Assembly: GCA_963920765.1 (NCBI GenBank)
Contig: OY987242.1
Span: 8,334,789-8,398,788 of the forward strand
DNA: 64,000 bases
DNA from: Ulota crispa
Taxonomy: Eukaryota; Streptophyta; Bryopsida; Orthotrichales; Orthotrichaceae
Reading direction: 5' to 3'
Of this stretch, positions 23,718 to 34,883 are shown piece by piece (position 1 is the first letter of the stretch; every line of letters starts with the position of its first letter). The notes beneath the pieces were generated by a model. The model was not told where the DNA came from. It worked only from the letters and a program-made list of their open reading frames with translations, and made no database searches. The position numbers and the translations under genes were made by a program.

Positions 23718-24894
23718 GGGAATTGATATATGTACCACACCCTTTTGACTATTCTACTAATTAAAAGATCTTAATGAAACTTAGCATAATTTAAATATTT
23801 TAATCAACACTATGAGCAAGATGTAGAAGTTGAAGTTACAACTTATATGTTAACCCCTAAAGGACCAAGCAAAGTTTTCACCAAAAACTCTTCAAAATTG
23901 CCATTTTTAGAGCATCAACCAAATTTGAAAATAAATACATTTTTATGCATACATAACCATAGGATCTTGTAAAATAATGGTTTTAGAAGATGTAGAAAAA
24001 AATTTCAGAGTTTTCCACCATGTGGATTGGAAGTTAGAATTGTTTGAATATTCAAAAATGTCTTGTGAAAAATCGGGCAGCTACCCTTCAAAAGGTGAAA
24101 TTCCTAAGGACAAAAGGCTACGTGGGTGGTGCTTCTCTAAATTCCTTATTCCACCTAAGTAAAGTACATGTCAAAAAAGTTTCAAATCATTTGGAGTCGT
24201 ATAACATATGAAAGAAAATTAGTAAGTAAAAAACAGTAGACAATGATTCAAAACACAAAATTGTTAAGAATTTAGTTATGGAAATGAAAAATGCCAATCC
24301 TAATGGTCGTAATGTTGCAATAAACAATCTACATCCTTTGGTTTTGTTTTTTTTCCAAAATGTGGAAAATTGAGTAAAACAAAGGACTTCAAAGTTTATT
24401 TTTGAGTAGAAAATCCATAACTGCCCGTACACAAATATTCCTTATAACTTTCATCTCATTGATCAAAACAGAATGATTGAAAGCTTCCTACATTCACATA
24501 AATCTCCTAAACCAATTTAAAAATTTTATTTCTGAAAAAAGGGATTTTAAAAAATTTGCCTAGGCTGCCTAATAAATGTAAAAAGCAACATATTAGGCCA
24601 TAACTTTTTACTCATAATTCCAAATGTCATGAAATTTAGTGCATATGAAAGATAAACCTTGTCCGCACATTGTGTTAAAATTTCAGCCTAAAATATGAAA
24701 AGCTCCAATCACAAATACCTGCCCAAAATTGCTATGTTTCAAAAAAAGGGGCATGGTCCTTTAGGGATTAAGTTGTATTTTCAATTTAGTGTGTTTTGTC
24801 TGTGGTTCACACTTACTATGATATCACAAATATAGGCCATATTTAGTAAGTGTGATAAAATAGTAAAAAGGGTGCGAGACATATATCAATTCCC
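23718..24894. mobile_element. TIR element opening GGGAATTGATATATGT, host of a nested TTAA element
   Basis: Terminal inverted repeats of about 36 bp (GGGAATTGATATATGT at the left, its complement at the right, both followed inward by a CACCCTTTT block). The TTAA element 23850-24771 is inserted within it, leaving about 255 bp of host element. Both outer flanks are TA-rich. Confidence 0.75.
23850..24771. mobile_element. TTAA-flanked element, 920-bp type, copy c (inverted, nested)
   Basis: Begins TTAACCCCTAAAGGACCAAG and ends GGTCCTTTAGGGATTAA. It is the inverted copy of 8062-8981 and 14550-15475, and is closest to the latter. It sits inside the element 23718-24894. Confidence 0.87.
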
Positions 24895-24960
24895 TACATA
24901 TATATGTACATATACATACCTATACATACATACATATACATACATATACATACATACATA
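24895..24960. repeat. TACA/TATA tetranucleotide microsatellite
   Basis: Repeated ACAT units directly follow the right end of the preceding element. Confidence 0.85.
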
Positions 24961-25434
24961 TGACTAGACTCAGGATAATCTTGTAGAATTTTGCTTTTCA
25001 TAATCAAGCAATTCACATGTATTGAATTTAGAGGATATAGGGGGCACCTTAGTTTTGTTTGGGTTTCAAAATGAAAGCTTACCAAAAAAAATTGGTTTTC
25101 AGTCGGGACTCCATTTTTCAAAAGTGAGGTTTTTGAGACACCCTAAAGTGCAAAATCAAATCTATACACATTGAAGTGCGCCTTGAATAGTTGTAGTTGG
25201 CACTTACTTCCAAAGGCTTCCATCCAATTCTCCCTCCGAACAAATACAATAACAGAAAGGCAGCAAGTTATGACTTAGGAAGGCGTTATTACGTCAACAT
25301 TGAACCACATGTATCATCCTGTTGTAAGATTCCACGTGGCGTTAATATTAGGTGTACCACAACCGTAAGGTCAAAGCGTTGACGAAATTTTTCTGCTTTT
25401 ACTCTGCAATTTTGCAAGTATATCACTAACCTCC

Positions 25435-25749
25435 TATTCATTAAAATGAGAGAATGGGGACCTCTCAAAATAACCATATTGATTTAGGTCAAAGTTCAAC
25501 TAAAAACATCAATTTTCATTAAATGAGAATTTTCATTAAAATGAGAGTATGAATTTGACTATTCCTAAAATCTTTCAATTTTAGGTCCAATTTTTTTTGA
25601 ATCAACTTAAAACCTTTCACAACCTAAAATTAAAATCTTTTATCAAATTGATTAAAACCTTTCAATTTTAAGTTGTGAATCTCTTAGAAAAAATAAAAAA
25701 AGGTACTAGGACCTCTCATTTTCTTGCAATTCTCTCATTTTAATGAATA
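25435..25749. mobile_element. MITE with 20-bp TIRs, unclassified
   Basis: A 315-bp segment bounded by TATTCATTAAAATGAGAGAA and its exact complement. Inside are a second inverted block (GGACCTCTC and relatives) and several TTTCAATTTTA-like motifs. The target duplication was not resolved. Confidence 0.65.
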
Positions 25750-26327
25750 TGATGTTCACACTAAACATACTCATTGGGTTGCTACTTTCCACATAATTTG
25801 CTCAACATTTACACTTTGTCAAATATTTACTTCTATTGGTACATTTGGTAATTTTTGCGTAAAACTTCTTTTATTGCAAAGAGCAAAATTGAAGAACTAC
25901 AAGAGGAGCCGCTAACACGACTGGGATTACCAAAGCTAACCTAGTTCACAAATCATAATTTCATATCCTCTTGAGCCAAATCTCCACACACCATCCATGT
26001 ATTTCACACACCATCCATGTATTAAGAAAGCAGTCTATTTTACACCTAGACAACCTCATTGAAAGTAAAGTAAATTGAATTGAAAAGGAACCTACTGAGA
26101 GTATTGGATGTACTATACTTGGGAGAACTATTTTTGAGCACATCTTTGCCAAAAATTTACCTCAGTTGACATTGCCTACCTTAGCACTAAAGAAACGGGT
26201 GATGGAAAGGGATGAGATTACTGATTCCCTCTCAAAGAAAAAACATTTGGAGCAACAAAATTTGGATGAAGACGAGAAAGTAGCTCCATTTTGGATGAAC
26301 ATGCACATATGGCTCATTCTATCCATG
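25750..26327. other. Intergenic stretch
   Basis: No gene was seen. A 20-bp unit around CACACACCATCCATGTATT is duplicated in tandem at about 25985-26024. Confidence 0.4.
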
Positions 26328-26723
26328 TTAACGTCTAAAGTCCTAAGCAGTGTTTTGTTTTGTTTTTTTGGCAACGTAGCAATTTTGGGCAGCTCACTGC
26401 AAATGGATTTTTCATTTATTTTTTTTGAAATTTTCACACATGATGTGTTCAAGGAGTAGCTTTAAGGCCCAACAAATTTCAAAACTGTTGACTTCATGGT
26501 TTAGAAGTTATTACATGATATGTAGTTTTCTTTGCTTGCTGGGCAGCCTAGGCAACTCAGAATACTTCTTAAAAAACTACATTTTTTTAAAAGATTTTTT
26601 TGAAATTGGTTTTTTAGATTTATACTCCATACCTACCCACAAACTAAAACTCCTCATAACTTTCATCTCATTAATGGAAACTAAATGATTCAAAGCTTCC
26701 CATGTGCATAAAATCTAAAGAAC

Positions 26724-26755
<32 letters not shown>

Positions 26756-27003
26756 TAAGTGTAATTTTTAAAAAGTTTTTGAGCTACCCAAGCTGCTCTA
26801 AGAAGCAAAGAAAAATACATATCATGCAATAACTTTTGAATTATTATTCAAAAGTTATGAAAAAAGAAAGACCTTAAAGACACTCTTTACACACATTATG
26901 TATGAAAATTGCAAAGAAAAAAAAAATGAATAACCCATTTGGAGTGAGTTGCCCAAAATTGCCGTGTTGCCAAAAAAACGTTGCTTAGGACTGTGAGGGT
27001 TAA
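26328..27003. mobile_element. TTAA-flanked element, diverged 676-bp relative
   Basis: Starts TTAACGTCTAAAGTCCTAAGC and ends GCTTAGGACTGTGAGGGTTAA. Part of the interior (TAGCAATTTTGGGCAG) is shared with the 920-bp type. It contains a TA run at about 26731-26754. The paired frames on both strands at 26162-26459 cross its left border and are not supported as genes. Confidence 0.7.
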
Positions 27004-27084
27004 TCATCCTTGCATACAGTGAGTAATAACGGTATTCAATGCCACCTTATGAGTAAATCACACTACATCTCACATCACATCTTA

Positions 27085-27840
27085 GCAAGTCTTACTTCAA
27101 TGTGAGATCTTAGCCTTGTTGGGTTATTAAGAGTAAAAAGGATTATTAAAGAAAGTCATGAATATTTTATGCAAATATATCAATTGGTGGAACTTGGATT
27201 AAATTTTGGGTTTAGCAAAATGGTCAACCCAAACCTTAAGAGAAGTTCCACCTTTCTTAATGCCAAATTTTTCAAAAAGTGTTGCCAAGTAAACCATCAA
27301 AACTAGGGACTTGGGATGTAGTGTGAAGCGTCTTCATACCAATCATCTTAGATTTCATTGGGACATAGGATGTGATACATAGTGTGAATGTATGGGATAT
27401 GCACTGGATGATATGTATGCGAGATGTATATTGGATGATAAACATACAGGATGCATACTAGATGATAAGTGTACGGAAGGTACACTAGATGATAAGTGTA
27501 CAGAAGGTACACTAGATGATAAGTGTACGGAAGGTACACTAGATGACAAGTGCATGGGATGTACACTTGATGATAAAGTGTATATGATGTACAGTGATCA
27601 AGAAGATAAAGTGTAGAACTTAGAATTAAATAAAGTAAAAGAAGAGATGTGAAGTTTTTTTAGAATGGTTCTAAATATAACTAAGACTTTTACTTTAACA
27701 AATGGTTGTACATGAAAGCTAAAGATAATAAAGCTAAAATAATTAAAGAAGTCATATTTTTATTAAAGGACTGATGATTATTGAGGATATAAGATAGAGT
27801 ATGGAGGGTGAGGAGGTGAGTTCTTTTTAGAATTAATTGT
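27085..27840. repeat. Dispersed repeat with 27-bp minisatellite, copy 2
   Basis: Bases 27090-27350 align with 44555-44885. A tandem array follows at about 27400-27590, with a 27-bp unit containing GATGATAAGTGTACGGAAGG. Then 27610-27840 aligns with 20000-20200. The array period is a multiple of three, which opens long frames on both strands with no protein significance. Confidence 0.7.
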
Positions 27841-29241
27841 TTGTGTTTCAATCCAAAGTGCACGCCCTTGCTACCCAATAGTTTTGTTACCAAGTTTTTT
27901 GAGCTTCAAATGATCTACATGCCATGGCAATTGGAAAATACAACTTGTTTCCCGTGCTTCTTTGTGCCACAACTGCTAGCGGTACTTTTATCAAGTGTAG
28001 TATCTACTATGAGCGGTTGGTTCTCAATGATAAAGTGCTGAAGAGCGCAAATTGAGCACTAGAGATAGCAAATTCTGGACAGGAGTCCGCAAAATGTAGG
28101 CATGAATCTTTGTTGCAGCGCTAGGATGCCGGGCTAGATCTATTAGATGCATGGTTGCAATTGAAGAAGAAGATCTCTAGCCAACGCTAAAGGGAACCCT
28201 AGGTCTATTATTACGATGCTAGATTAGGGTTTGGCTTTGAATTGATGGCAATACTAAGTTAGGGTTGGTTGGACATTGCATGATTTAGATATTTCATGTC
28301 AAATGTTAGCTAACTTCCCCCTTACTGATGTTGCTTACCAAAAGTATTGCTTATATCCATACAAGGACCATTTAGCACTTGAAGAAATGACTTTTTGACA
28401 AATGCCAAAAATTTCCCAAAAACTTCTAATTGATTAGTAGTATGTTCTTGACTTGGCTTGAAATTTGTAGCTCCAATGAAATTCATGTGCTACCCAAATG
28501 CCCTGTCGATATACAACACAGAATAGTGTATACAAAATAGCAACATCTTTAACCTCTCATTGCTGGCAAATATCAAAATACTCAAGAAATGAGGACAATT
28601 TTGTTTGCTTGGGCAATGAGGCATCAAGGGATATAGTGGCCACCTCAATAGTGAAGAGAGCGGAAAACCTCCTCTGCTTGCACAATACTGCTATAATATA
28701 TCCAAGGAAACACCACTCAAACCCTAAACCCTAAGAATCTCACCTACATGTGATTACAATTCGACTTATCCAAAAACACCTCGTGCTCCTCGACAGAGTC
28801 TATTAAATTCTGCAGATTTCATAGTGTAAGAGATTCCAGATTGAAATCATTAGCTCGTCAATCAAGAAATTATGATCCCTTGTGCAAATGCTTGTTGAAG
28901 AGTATCCTCTGGAGTCTGGAGACAATGTATTCTGAGAAGACGAAGTTTTCAGGAAGCTGTGGAAGCAACTATGTGAGGAAATGCCGAATGAGTGATCGGT
29001 CACTCTAAAGAAGGAATGTACATGCTAAGCTTAACGATGTTGAGTTGCAAGAGCTCATTTTGTAGGTCTGACTAGAACGTTTGAATTTTAAATTGGCGCA
29101 AGCGCTCTCTCAGATCATGTCTGGCAGATGATCGCATGGAATGCAACCAATTGTGCAGTCAGAAATGCCTCTGCGTTATGGTTTGCATCGATAGTTCGAC
29201 AGAACGGAGTGCTACATTGCAGTTCGAATAGGTAATTCATA
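27841..29241. other. Intergenic stretch
   Basis: Slightly higher GC in places. No frame with a recognisable domain was found. Two plant telomere-like heptamers occur at about 28720-28735, too few to mean anything. Confidence 0.4.
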
Positions 29242-29244
29242 TAA

Positions 29245-29651
29245 GGGGGTAGTCACACCTTCACCCCATTCTTAATCTTCAGAAAATGGGGATGTGACAC
29301 TCTATCCTTGATTTGTGGTAGTCTCATTTTTTTGAAAACTAAGGTTTTATTTTTTTTCACTTTACAAGAGAAGAATGAGTGTGACAAAGTTTTTACTCAC
29401 AAAGTTTTTATCAATGCATGTCTTTTTTCATCTTGCTCTTCTTGCATTCACCCTCCTTGTTCCTATTTTAGCGTGAATGCAACTTGCTTTCTTATTGCAT
29501 CACTATTTTTAAAGTAAATCCATTCCACATTGCACATAAAAAGGGATTCACGCCTTCTTCGTGGAGAACTGCTCCCATTAGCTCTTATTTCCACTCAGCA
29601 AGTTCTTGTTCTCCATAGAAGTTTCATTTTTGGAGAAGGTATGACTACCCC
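29245..29651. mobile_element. PIF/Harbinger-like MITE, GGGGTAGTCA family
   Basis: A 407-bp element with termini GGGGTAGTCACACCTTC and GAAGGTATGACTACCCC (one extra G at the left), flanked by TAA at 29242-29244 and 29652-29654. The right part of another copy is at the window start (about 60-212). Confidence 0.75.
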
Positions 29652-29729
29652 TAATGTTGTTAGAATCTCAGGGAAAAGTAAGTGTGCGATATCATAACCC
29701 ATAAAGTGCACTAAATAAAGTTGGTGTTA

Positions 29730-29808
29730 ATAACCCTTTAAGGACAAGGGTTCTGAAGATACACCAGAACTCCACCACTCTCTGGTCGCCTCGTCCTTAA
29801 AGGGTTAA
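29730..29808. mobile_element. Minimal TTAA-flanked element, 79 bp
   Basis: Little more than two termini: TAACCCTTTAAGGAC at the left and the complementary GTCCTTAAAGGGTTAA at the right. The left TTAA has decayed to ATAA. Confidence 0.7.
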
Positions 29809-30718
29809 GAGTACAATCGAGTAGAAACCACGAAGAAAACGACTCTCATTTGCTACCACTTACGGCATCAGTGACTGTGAATGCAGATTATTTCGTGGTA
29901 CACAACGCCAACTTCAAGATGCCGTGCCATATCTGCTTACTCTGTTCTCTTTCGTGACTTGTAGTTATATTGTTAGTATCTTCGCAGTGTAACACCTCGG
30001 TCTATGATACTTTCTCGGTGTGAACTCTTATTCCATAGTACAGACGACAGCTCCAGATGCGGAGTTTGGCAGTCTGGCAAGTGCACTTTAGGTTTTGGAA
30101 GGTGTAGCTGCGTTCTACGCGTGAAGGATGTATAGATATCAGTACACATTGACTGATGACCAAGGTCGCCTTTTTATTTACAAAATGCTCCAGCACAGGT
30201 TCTGCGGATTGCAGACACCGATGGCACACTTTTTTCACTGCGAATTTCATTTGAGATCATATTTTCGTCTAGCTTGCTGAGCGTATTCCTCGAAATGCAC
30301 GGAAAGATTGGCTCACTTCTTTGAAGGAAGTTAGACGTAGGAAATCTGAGCACACGTCTGAAATACGCAATAGTACTGATCAATTCTATTGCAGTATAAC
30401 CGAATTGACCGGTACTGTTTTCTTTGGAGAACACGAAAACGGCACTAGAACCAGCGGCCAAGATCGCCGAAATGAAGAACAGGACTTCTTATCATACAGT
30501 TCATTTTTGTAGATTCTATTTCAAAATCACTTGAACATCAGTCTGTGAAACTAAGTTACCTGCACTGTCATAAGCATATTTACCATGGCGCTGCCGAATT
30601 TCTAAGTCTCTACTTATTCTATAATCACAAACCCGAATAATCACAAATCCTAATGATAATTGGAGAACAAGGACACCATGCTTGCTAGCTACAGTAGATT
30701 AGCTAGCAATGTCGATGG
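29809..30718. other. Region 3' of the pectate lyase gene
   Basis: Moderate GC with overlapping frames at 30002-30512 on both strands, none with a recognisable domain. It presumably includes the pectate lyase 3' UTR. Confidence 0.4.
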
Positions 30719-33414
30719 TCATAGCATCAGAGGTCCCGCATCCTGAGTCATGGATGCAACGAGAGCAGCAGGACGAGCGGAGAAGCTCGTCGCCTTGGCA
30801 TAGAAGTTGCCCTTGCCTGTGGAACCAGAGTCGGTAAAGAAAGCGCCATCCAGAAAGACGTCGCCCAAGCTTCGCCAGTTCCAATTCTCCCATCCATCGA
30901 TGTCGCTGCCGTCGTCGTCAATGCGCTTCGTCACCTCCTTGAAGGAGCCAGCCATGAAGAAGTTCCCTTCGCTGTTGATGGTCGGATCCTCACTCCCACC
31001 AATGGCGTACATCAGCCATGGACTGTAGAAGTTGTTCACAATGTGGAAGTACCCAAACCGACATCTGTGAACAATGCCACGTACCCGCTTTAGCCATTGG
31101 TAGCACCGACGAAATCCATAAAGCTACTGCAGGGTTTTGAAGCTGAGTCTCAATGTACTCGCCATCTGATGTTATTGATTACTACTCCCTCTGTCCCTCT
31201 AAAAACGTCTAAATCACACACATTTCTCGTACCACTAAAAAGTTCCTTTTGCTAATTTCAAACGCTGAGAAAGCGTTTGTCATGATCTCATGGGGAGGTT
31301 AAGAGATTAGGGAGCATTCCTCTCCTAGAAAGATTGACCTTGCCCATATAAGATACCACCATTGTTGTTATTACTTTTTAAATCATCAATCATGAGGAGC
31401 TCGTAACATGCATAAATATGGTACTTTTTGCATAGAATTTGGGTACCCAAGCGGCATCATCAAAGCTGGAAATTTTACATGCATTTGGTAGATGGATATT
31501 GATTCTAGAATACATGTGTCAGTAAAACAAAGACTAAAAACACAGCTAATCCTTGGCAAGGAAGCTTTTTGGATGTTTTTTTGGACGTTTTTGAGGGACA
31601 GAGGGAGTATTTCCTAATCCATAGCGTACCAAACATGATCAAGGAGTTCGAATGGACCCTTACCTCGGAATGCGCTCCACAAGCCCTTCTCCGAAGTGGT
31701 TGAATGCCACAGTCACCTGCATAACGCGGTCAGCGCTGTACTTGGAGTGACCGCCGAGAAGCATCACCTTGTCGTGCTGGGTGAAGTAGTTGTTCGAGAT
31801 TGTCACAGCAGTCGAAGCTTCCGTCACGTCCACCAAGCCGTCAGCGCAATGCGACAGAAAGTTGTGGTCAATCCAAATGTCACGAGATCCGTAGATGGAA
31901 ATGGCATCACCGTCCGCTTTCCCCCTGTCTCCGACGTGATCCGGACTGCCTCGAATCACCGCTGGCCCCGTCTGCTTGATGTCGTGGATGTGCACACCAT
32001 GGATTATAACGTTGCTCACGTATTGGATCGTGACGCACGCGCCTCCGGCGATGTGCACATTGGCGCCTCGCCCGTCGATGGTCTTGAAGCTGTTCACGAT
32101 GAGCTCGTTCTTCAATTTGATGTTCATGTTGCGCGAGAAGATGATCCACAGGGGAATCATTTGCATCGCGCCAAAGCGGAGTGTTCCCTGCGCCGGGTCG
32201 ATCACGTCGTCGTCGCTGTCGTCGGTCACCACGTATATGGCTCCGTTCTTGCCGCCGATGGCGTTCTTGCCGAATCCCACTGCGCATTCCGCAAGCGCTT
32301 GCCGATTCGCCCTCCAGTGTGGATCGCATCGCCAGCAATCGTCGATCGGGTTTCCTGTTCCACAGCCTTTCAGCACTCTTCGTGTGTCATTGTCTGGAAC
32401 ACTGCAACGTGTTCAAAATGCTTCTCAGGTTAGCGCCATGTGGGACACTCACATACCAAGGCATTTGAACAAGGTCTCGCTTTCTACCTCGGCGTCAACC
32501 CCAATGCATTTCTAACTTTTCTGGACTCCGTCTGAGAGGTTACAGCTCAAGGACCTATGATGTTAAAAAGGGATAAACAACGGTGTAAAAATTACTTAGC
32601 AAAAAAGCATTCCAGAAAACTTTGAACCAAATATCATTCATTCATTCTTTGTACTAACAAGTTCAACGTTTGAGTGCTTTGAATGTCGGAGTGACAGGAC
32701 CAATAAGAAGGGCCAGAAATGCTAAGGACTTTGCAATGCCATCTTCTCGCAATGTTTTGAAAACCATTCCCCACTTCTTTGACCTTCCAGTGTTGGAAGT
32801 CGGTGAAGAATGCACTGGCATCACATGACGATTTCAGTCCAGCAAAGAGAATCTCAAACAGCGGAACTGGCGATTCTGTTCTATTGACATACCTGAAATG
32901 AGTGTCAACTAAATCTGGTCACCGCCAGCTGCAATGTATCCTTACATTTCAGTGAAAACCGGTGCCTCGTTTTTGTGGGAGACGTTTAATTTGAATTAAA
33001 GATAGATGATTTTCCACCATTGGCATTGCTAATATGAAGACCACCGACCTTTCTCCAATAGAAGGGCACGAAGATTAACATTCGACCGTAACTAAACTCC
33101 TTCAGGTAGATGACTATTTTCAAGGTCAGAAGAGTCGAAAAAGAATGCGAGTGCACTACATAACAAGTGCTGTCCAACAATGAGAACCTCGAACGATGGA
33201 AATGGCTGACCCTGAAGACCAGTAATGGCACTCATCTGAGCTCCCGAGCAGCCATGGCTTTCGAAAACGGCACCCATTGTGCAATGAATGCATACCTTGC
33301 AGTGAAAACTGATGCAGAGCTTTCGAGAGAGACACCGGACTCCATCGCCCTTGCAGTGCAACCCAGTAGCAACATCGCAACCACCACAAGCAGCAACAGT
33401 GAGCTCGACGCCAT
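30719..33414 (-). CDS. Secreted pectate lyase (PL1 family), three exons
   Basis: Exons are 33414-33296, 32401-31664 and 31064-30719 (stop at 30721-30719), 1203 nt and 400 aa, the usual plant size. Introns of 894 and 599 bp have GT-AG borders, both in phase 2. The ATG at 33414 opens a typical signal peptide ([12 protein letters not shown]..., likely cut after Ala23), so the product should be secreted to the wall. Downstream are the plant block [14 protein letters not shown] (52-65), calcium-site acidic residues in DGDAIS (from 203) and DGLVD (227-231), WIDH at 216-219, and RIPRCR at 283-288 carrying the catalytic arginine, split by intron 2. The enzyme cleaves de-esterified homogalacturonan by calcium-dependent beta-elimination. 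All key motifs are intact. The N-terminal region between signal peptide and catalytic core is short, so a small extra exon in intron 1 cannot be excluded. Confidence 0.92.
31185..31607. mobile_element. Stowaway-like MITE in pectate lyase intron 2
   Basis: Termini CTCCCTCTGTCCCTC and GAGGGACAGAGGGAG are perfect inverted repeats, with TA at 31183-31184 and 31608-31609. The element makes up 423 of the 599 intron bases. It is homologous, inverted, to 13536-14117. Confidence 0.88.
32740..33310. repeat. Degenerate direct duplication of the exon-1/intron-1 junction
   Basis: On the minus strand, the end of exon 1 and the start of intron 1 (about 33310-33080) recur in diverged form at about 32965-32740. 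Both contain TTTTCACTG, and both have similar blocks around GAGGTTCTCATTGTTGGAC and GAGATTCTCTTTGCTGGAC. In the second copy the donor CAAG/GTATGC has become AAATGTAAGG. Confidence 0.6.
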
Positions 33415-34388
33415 AGCTCGTTTCTGCTCACGAAGGGCACAAGACCGTTCTCGTCTTTGGGCCAAGATAGTTAGCTCATGCAAGGCGAGATCTTCTCACA
33501 ATAGTCGTCACATAATCTCTTCCTTGTTCAACTCTCTGAAACAGTTTCTTCTACGCCAGCTACTAACCCATCTCTAGCATCAGGCAATGTTTTCAAATTC
33601 AGGGGCAAAGTCACAGTTTCAATGGAATCCCGCAAAAAGTCTGAAAATGCGCCATCTTAGACCAACTGACATCAAAGCGAGCGTAATTATTGCACTGCGA
33701 TTTTATTGCACTCACCATGGACTCTACAGGCAGCAGCTCAGATACTCCCGCCTCCTAAGTCTTACTCCACCAGGCTCAACGATGAAGCTACTCCATTATC
33801 TGGAGACTGCAGCGTTGCGTTCAAACTTCCATCCTTGGCAACCGACAGGAGCTTGTCAAAATAAATGTACCCCTGCATAAGGCATGACATACTACCAACG
33901 AGCAGACGGCGAACAATTGTCTGCCACAACTAAGCTTACTGACGTCGGGTGTGTCTGTCCCGCTCCTATCAAGCCGCTCCACGAGGCAGGCGACGCTCAT
34001 GAAGAGCGATGACTTCAGAGACTACCGTGTAAGGGTAGTTATTGCGATGTGGATATATATATGCATAATTTCTTATCAGTTATTGTGTGTGCAGACGTTA
34101 CAGAGAAGGCCAGGTCGGACTCTGCAGGTGCAGGCAGACTTGCCTAGCCCATGAGTGGGTCTGTTAAGCTTAGTTACTCTGCCACGCAGTAAAATTCTGA
34201 GAAAACTGCTGACCACCTCTGGGAAGCGTATTCACAGACCCCTGAAAGGGAAAGGTTGAAGCGAATGATTTTTGCATTTTCACTGTCACCAGAGATTGAG
34301 TGAGATTCCTGTCTGATCCGATTACGAGTGCTGTCTTGCTCTGTAGGGCTTTGAGGGTGCAGTGCCTACTCGCCCCAGTATTTTTTAT
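33415..34388. other. Region upstream of pectate lyase
   Basis: It should hold the pectate lyase promoter; no TATA box could be fixed with confidence. Frames at 33587-33880 and 33951-34154 have no recognisable domain. Confidence 0.4.
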
Positions 34389-34883
34389 GGGAAAATTTGA
34401 TAGATGCCCCTGTATTTTGCAATCTTTTGATGGAAACTTTGATCTTTTGGAAATTGCAAGGGCACCCTTGAGAATGTAGGGGTTGTGGAGAGTTTAAAGA
34501 ATGACGCGCTTGCTGTTTTGGTAAATCACATCTTTGGCCATGGTGTTGTCAAATATTCTCCATTTGGCATTAAACAATATTGGCAATTACGTGTATTGCA
34601 ACATCAAAGTTGCGTTCTTTGTGCAAGCAAGTGCTAAGGCTACTTGTTTGTAGAAAAAGAAGAAGACCGTGCATTACTTGGAGGTTGCAGCTACATCAAG
34701 CACTCGTCATAGCATTATCATGGGCACATGCTAGCAACTTGTTTGTGACAAATAGGAGTATTGATAGTTTTCCACTCCCCACAAACCCAAATCCTACAAA
34801 ACTATCCTTGCAATGTCCAAAACATCAAGATTATCCATCAAAATATTGTAAAACATGTACAAGGGTACCTATCAAATTTTTCC
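34389..34883. mobile_element. Long-TIR element, Mutator-like (tentative)
   Basis: Degenerate inverted arms of about 75 bp: the left opens GGGAAAATTTGATAGATGCCC, the right is complementary to GGAAAAATTTGATAGGTACCC. Shared inner blocks include TTTTGATGGA and GCAAGG. No target duplication was found. Confidence 0.5.

Noticed and set aside
26162-26459. Complementary 96- and 97-codon frames
   Set aside because: They straddle the left end of a TTAA element and are low-complexity, so coding on either strand is unlikely.
27348-27616. Three overlapping frames rich in TEGTLDDKC or YTYHLVY
   Set aside because: These are a 27-bp tandem array read on both strands.
28718-28736. Two telomere-like CCCTAAA units
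   Set aside because: Two units occur often by chance in AT-rich plant DNA, and there is no array.
31696-32515. Long frames (245 and 179 codons) antisense to pectate lyase exon 2
   Set aside because: They are shadows of a GC-rich coding exon; the minus-strand product has every pectate lyase motif.
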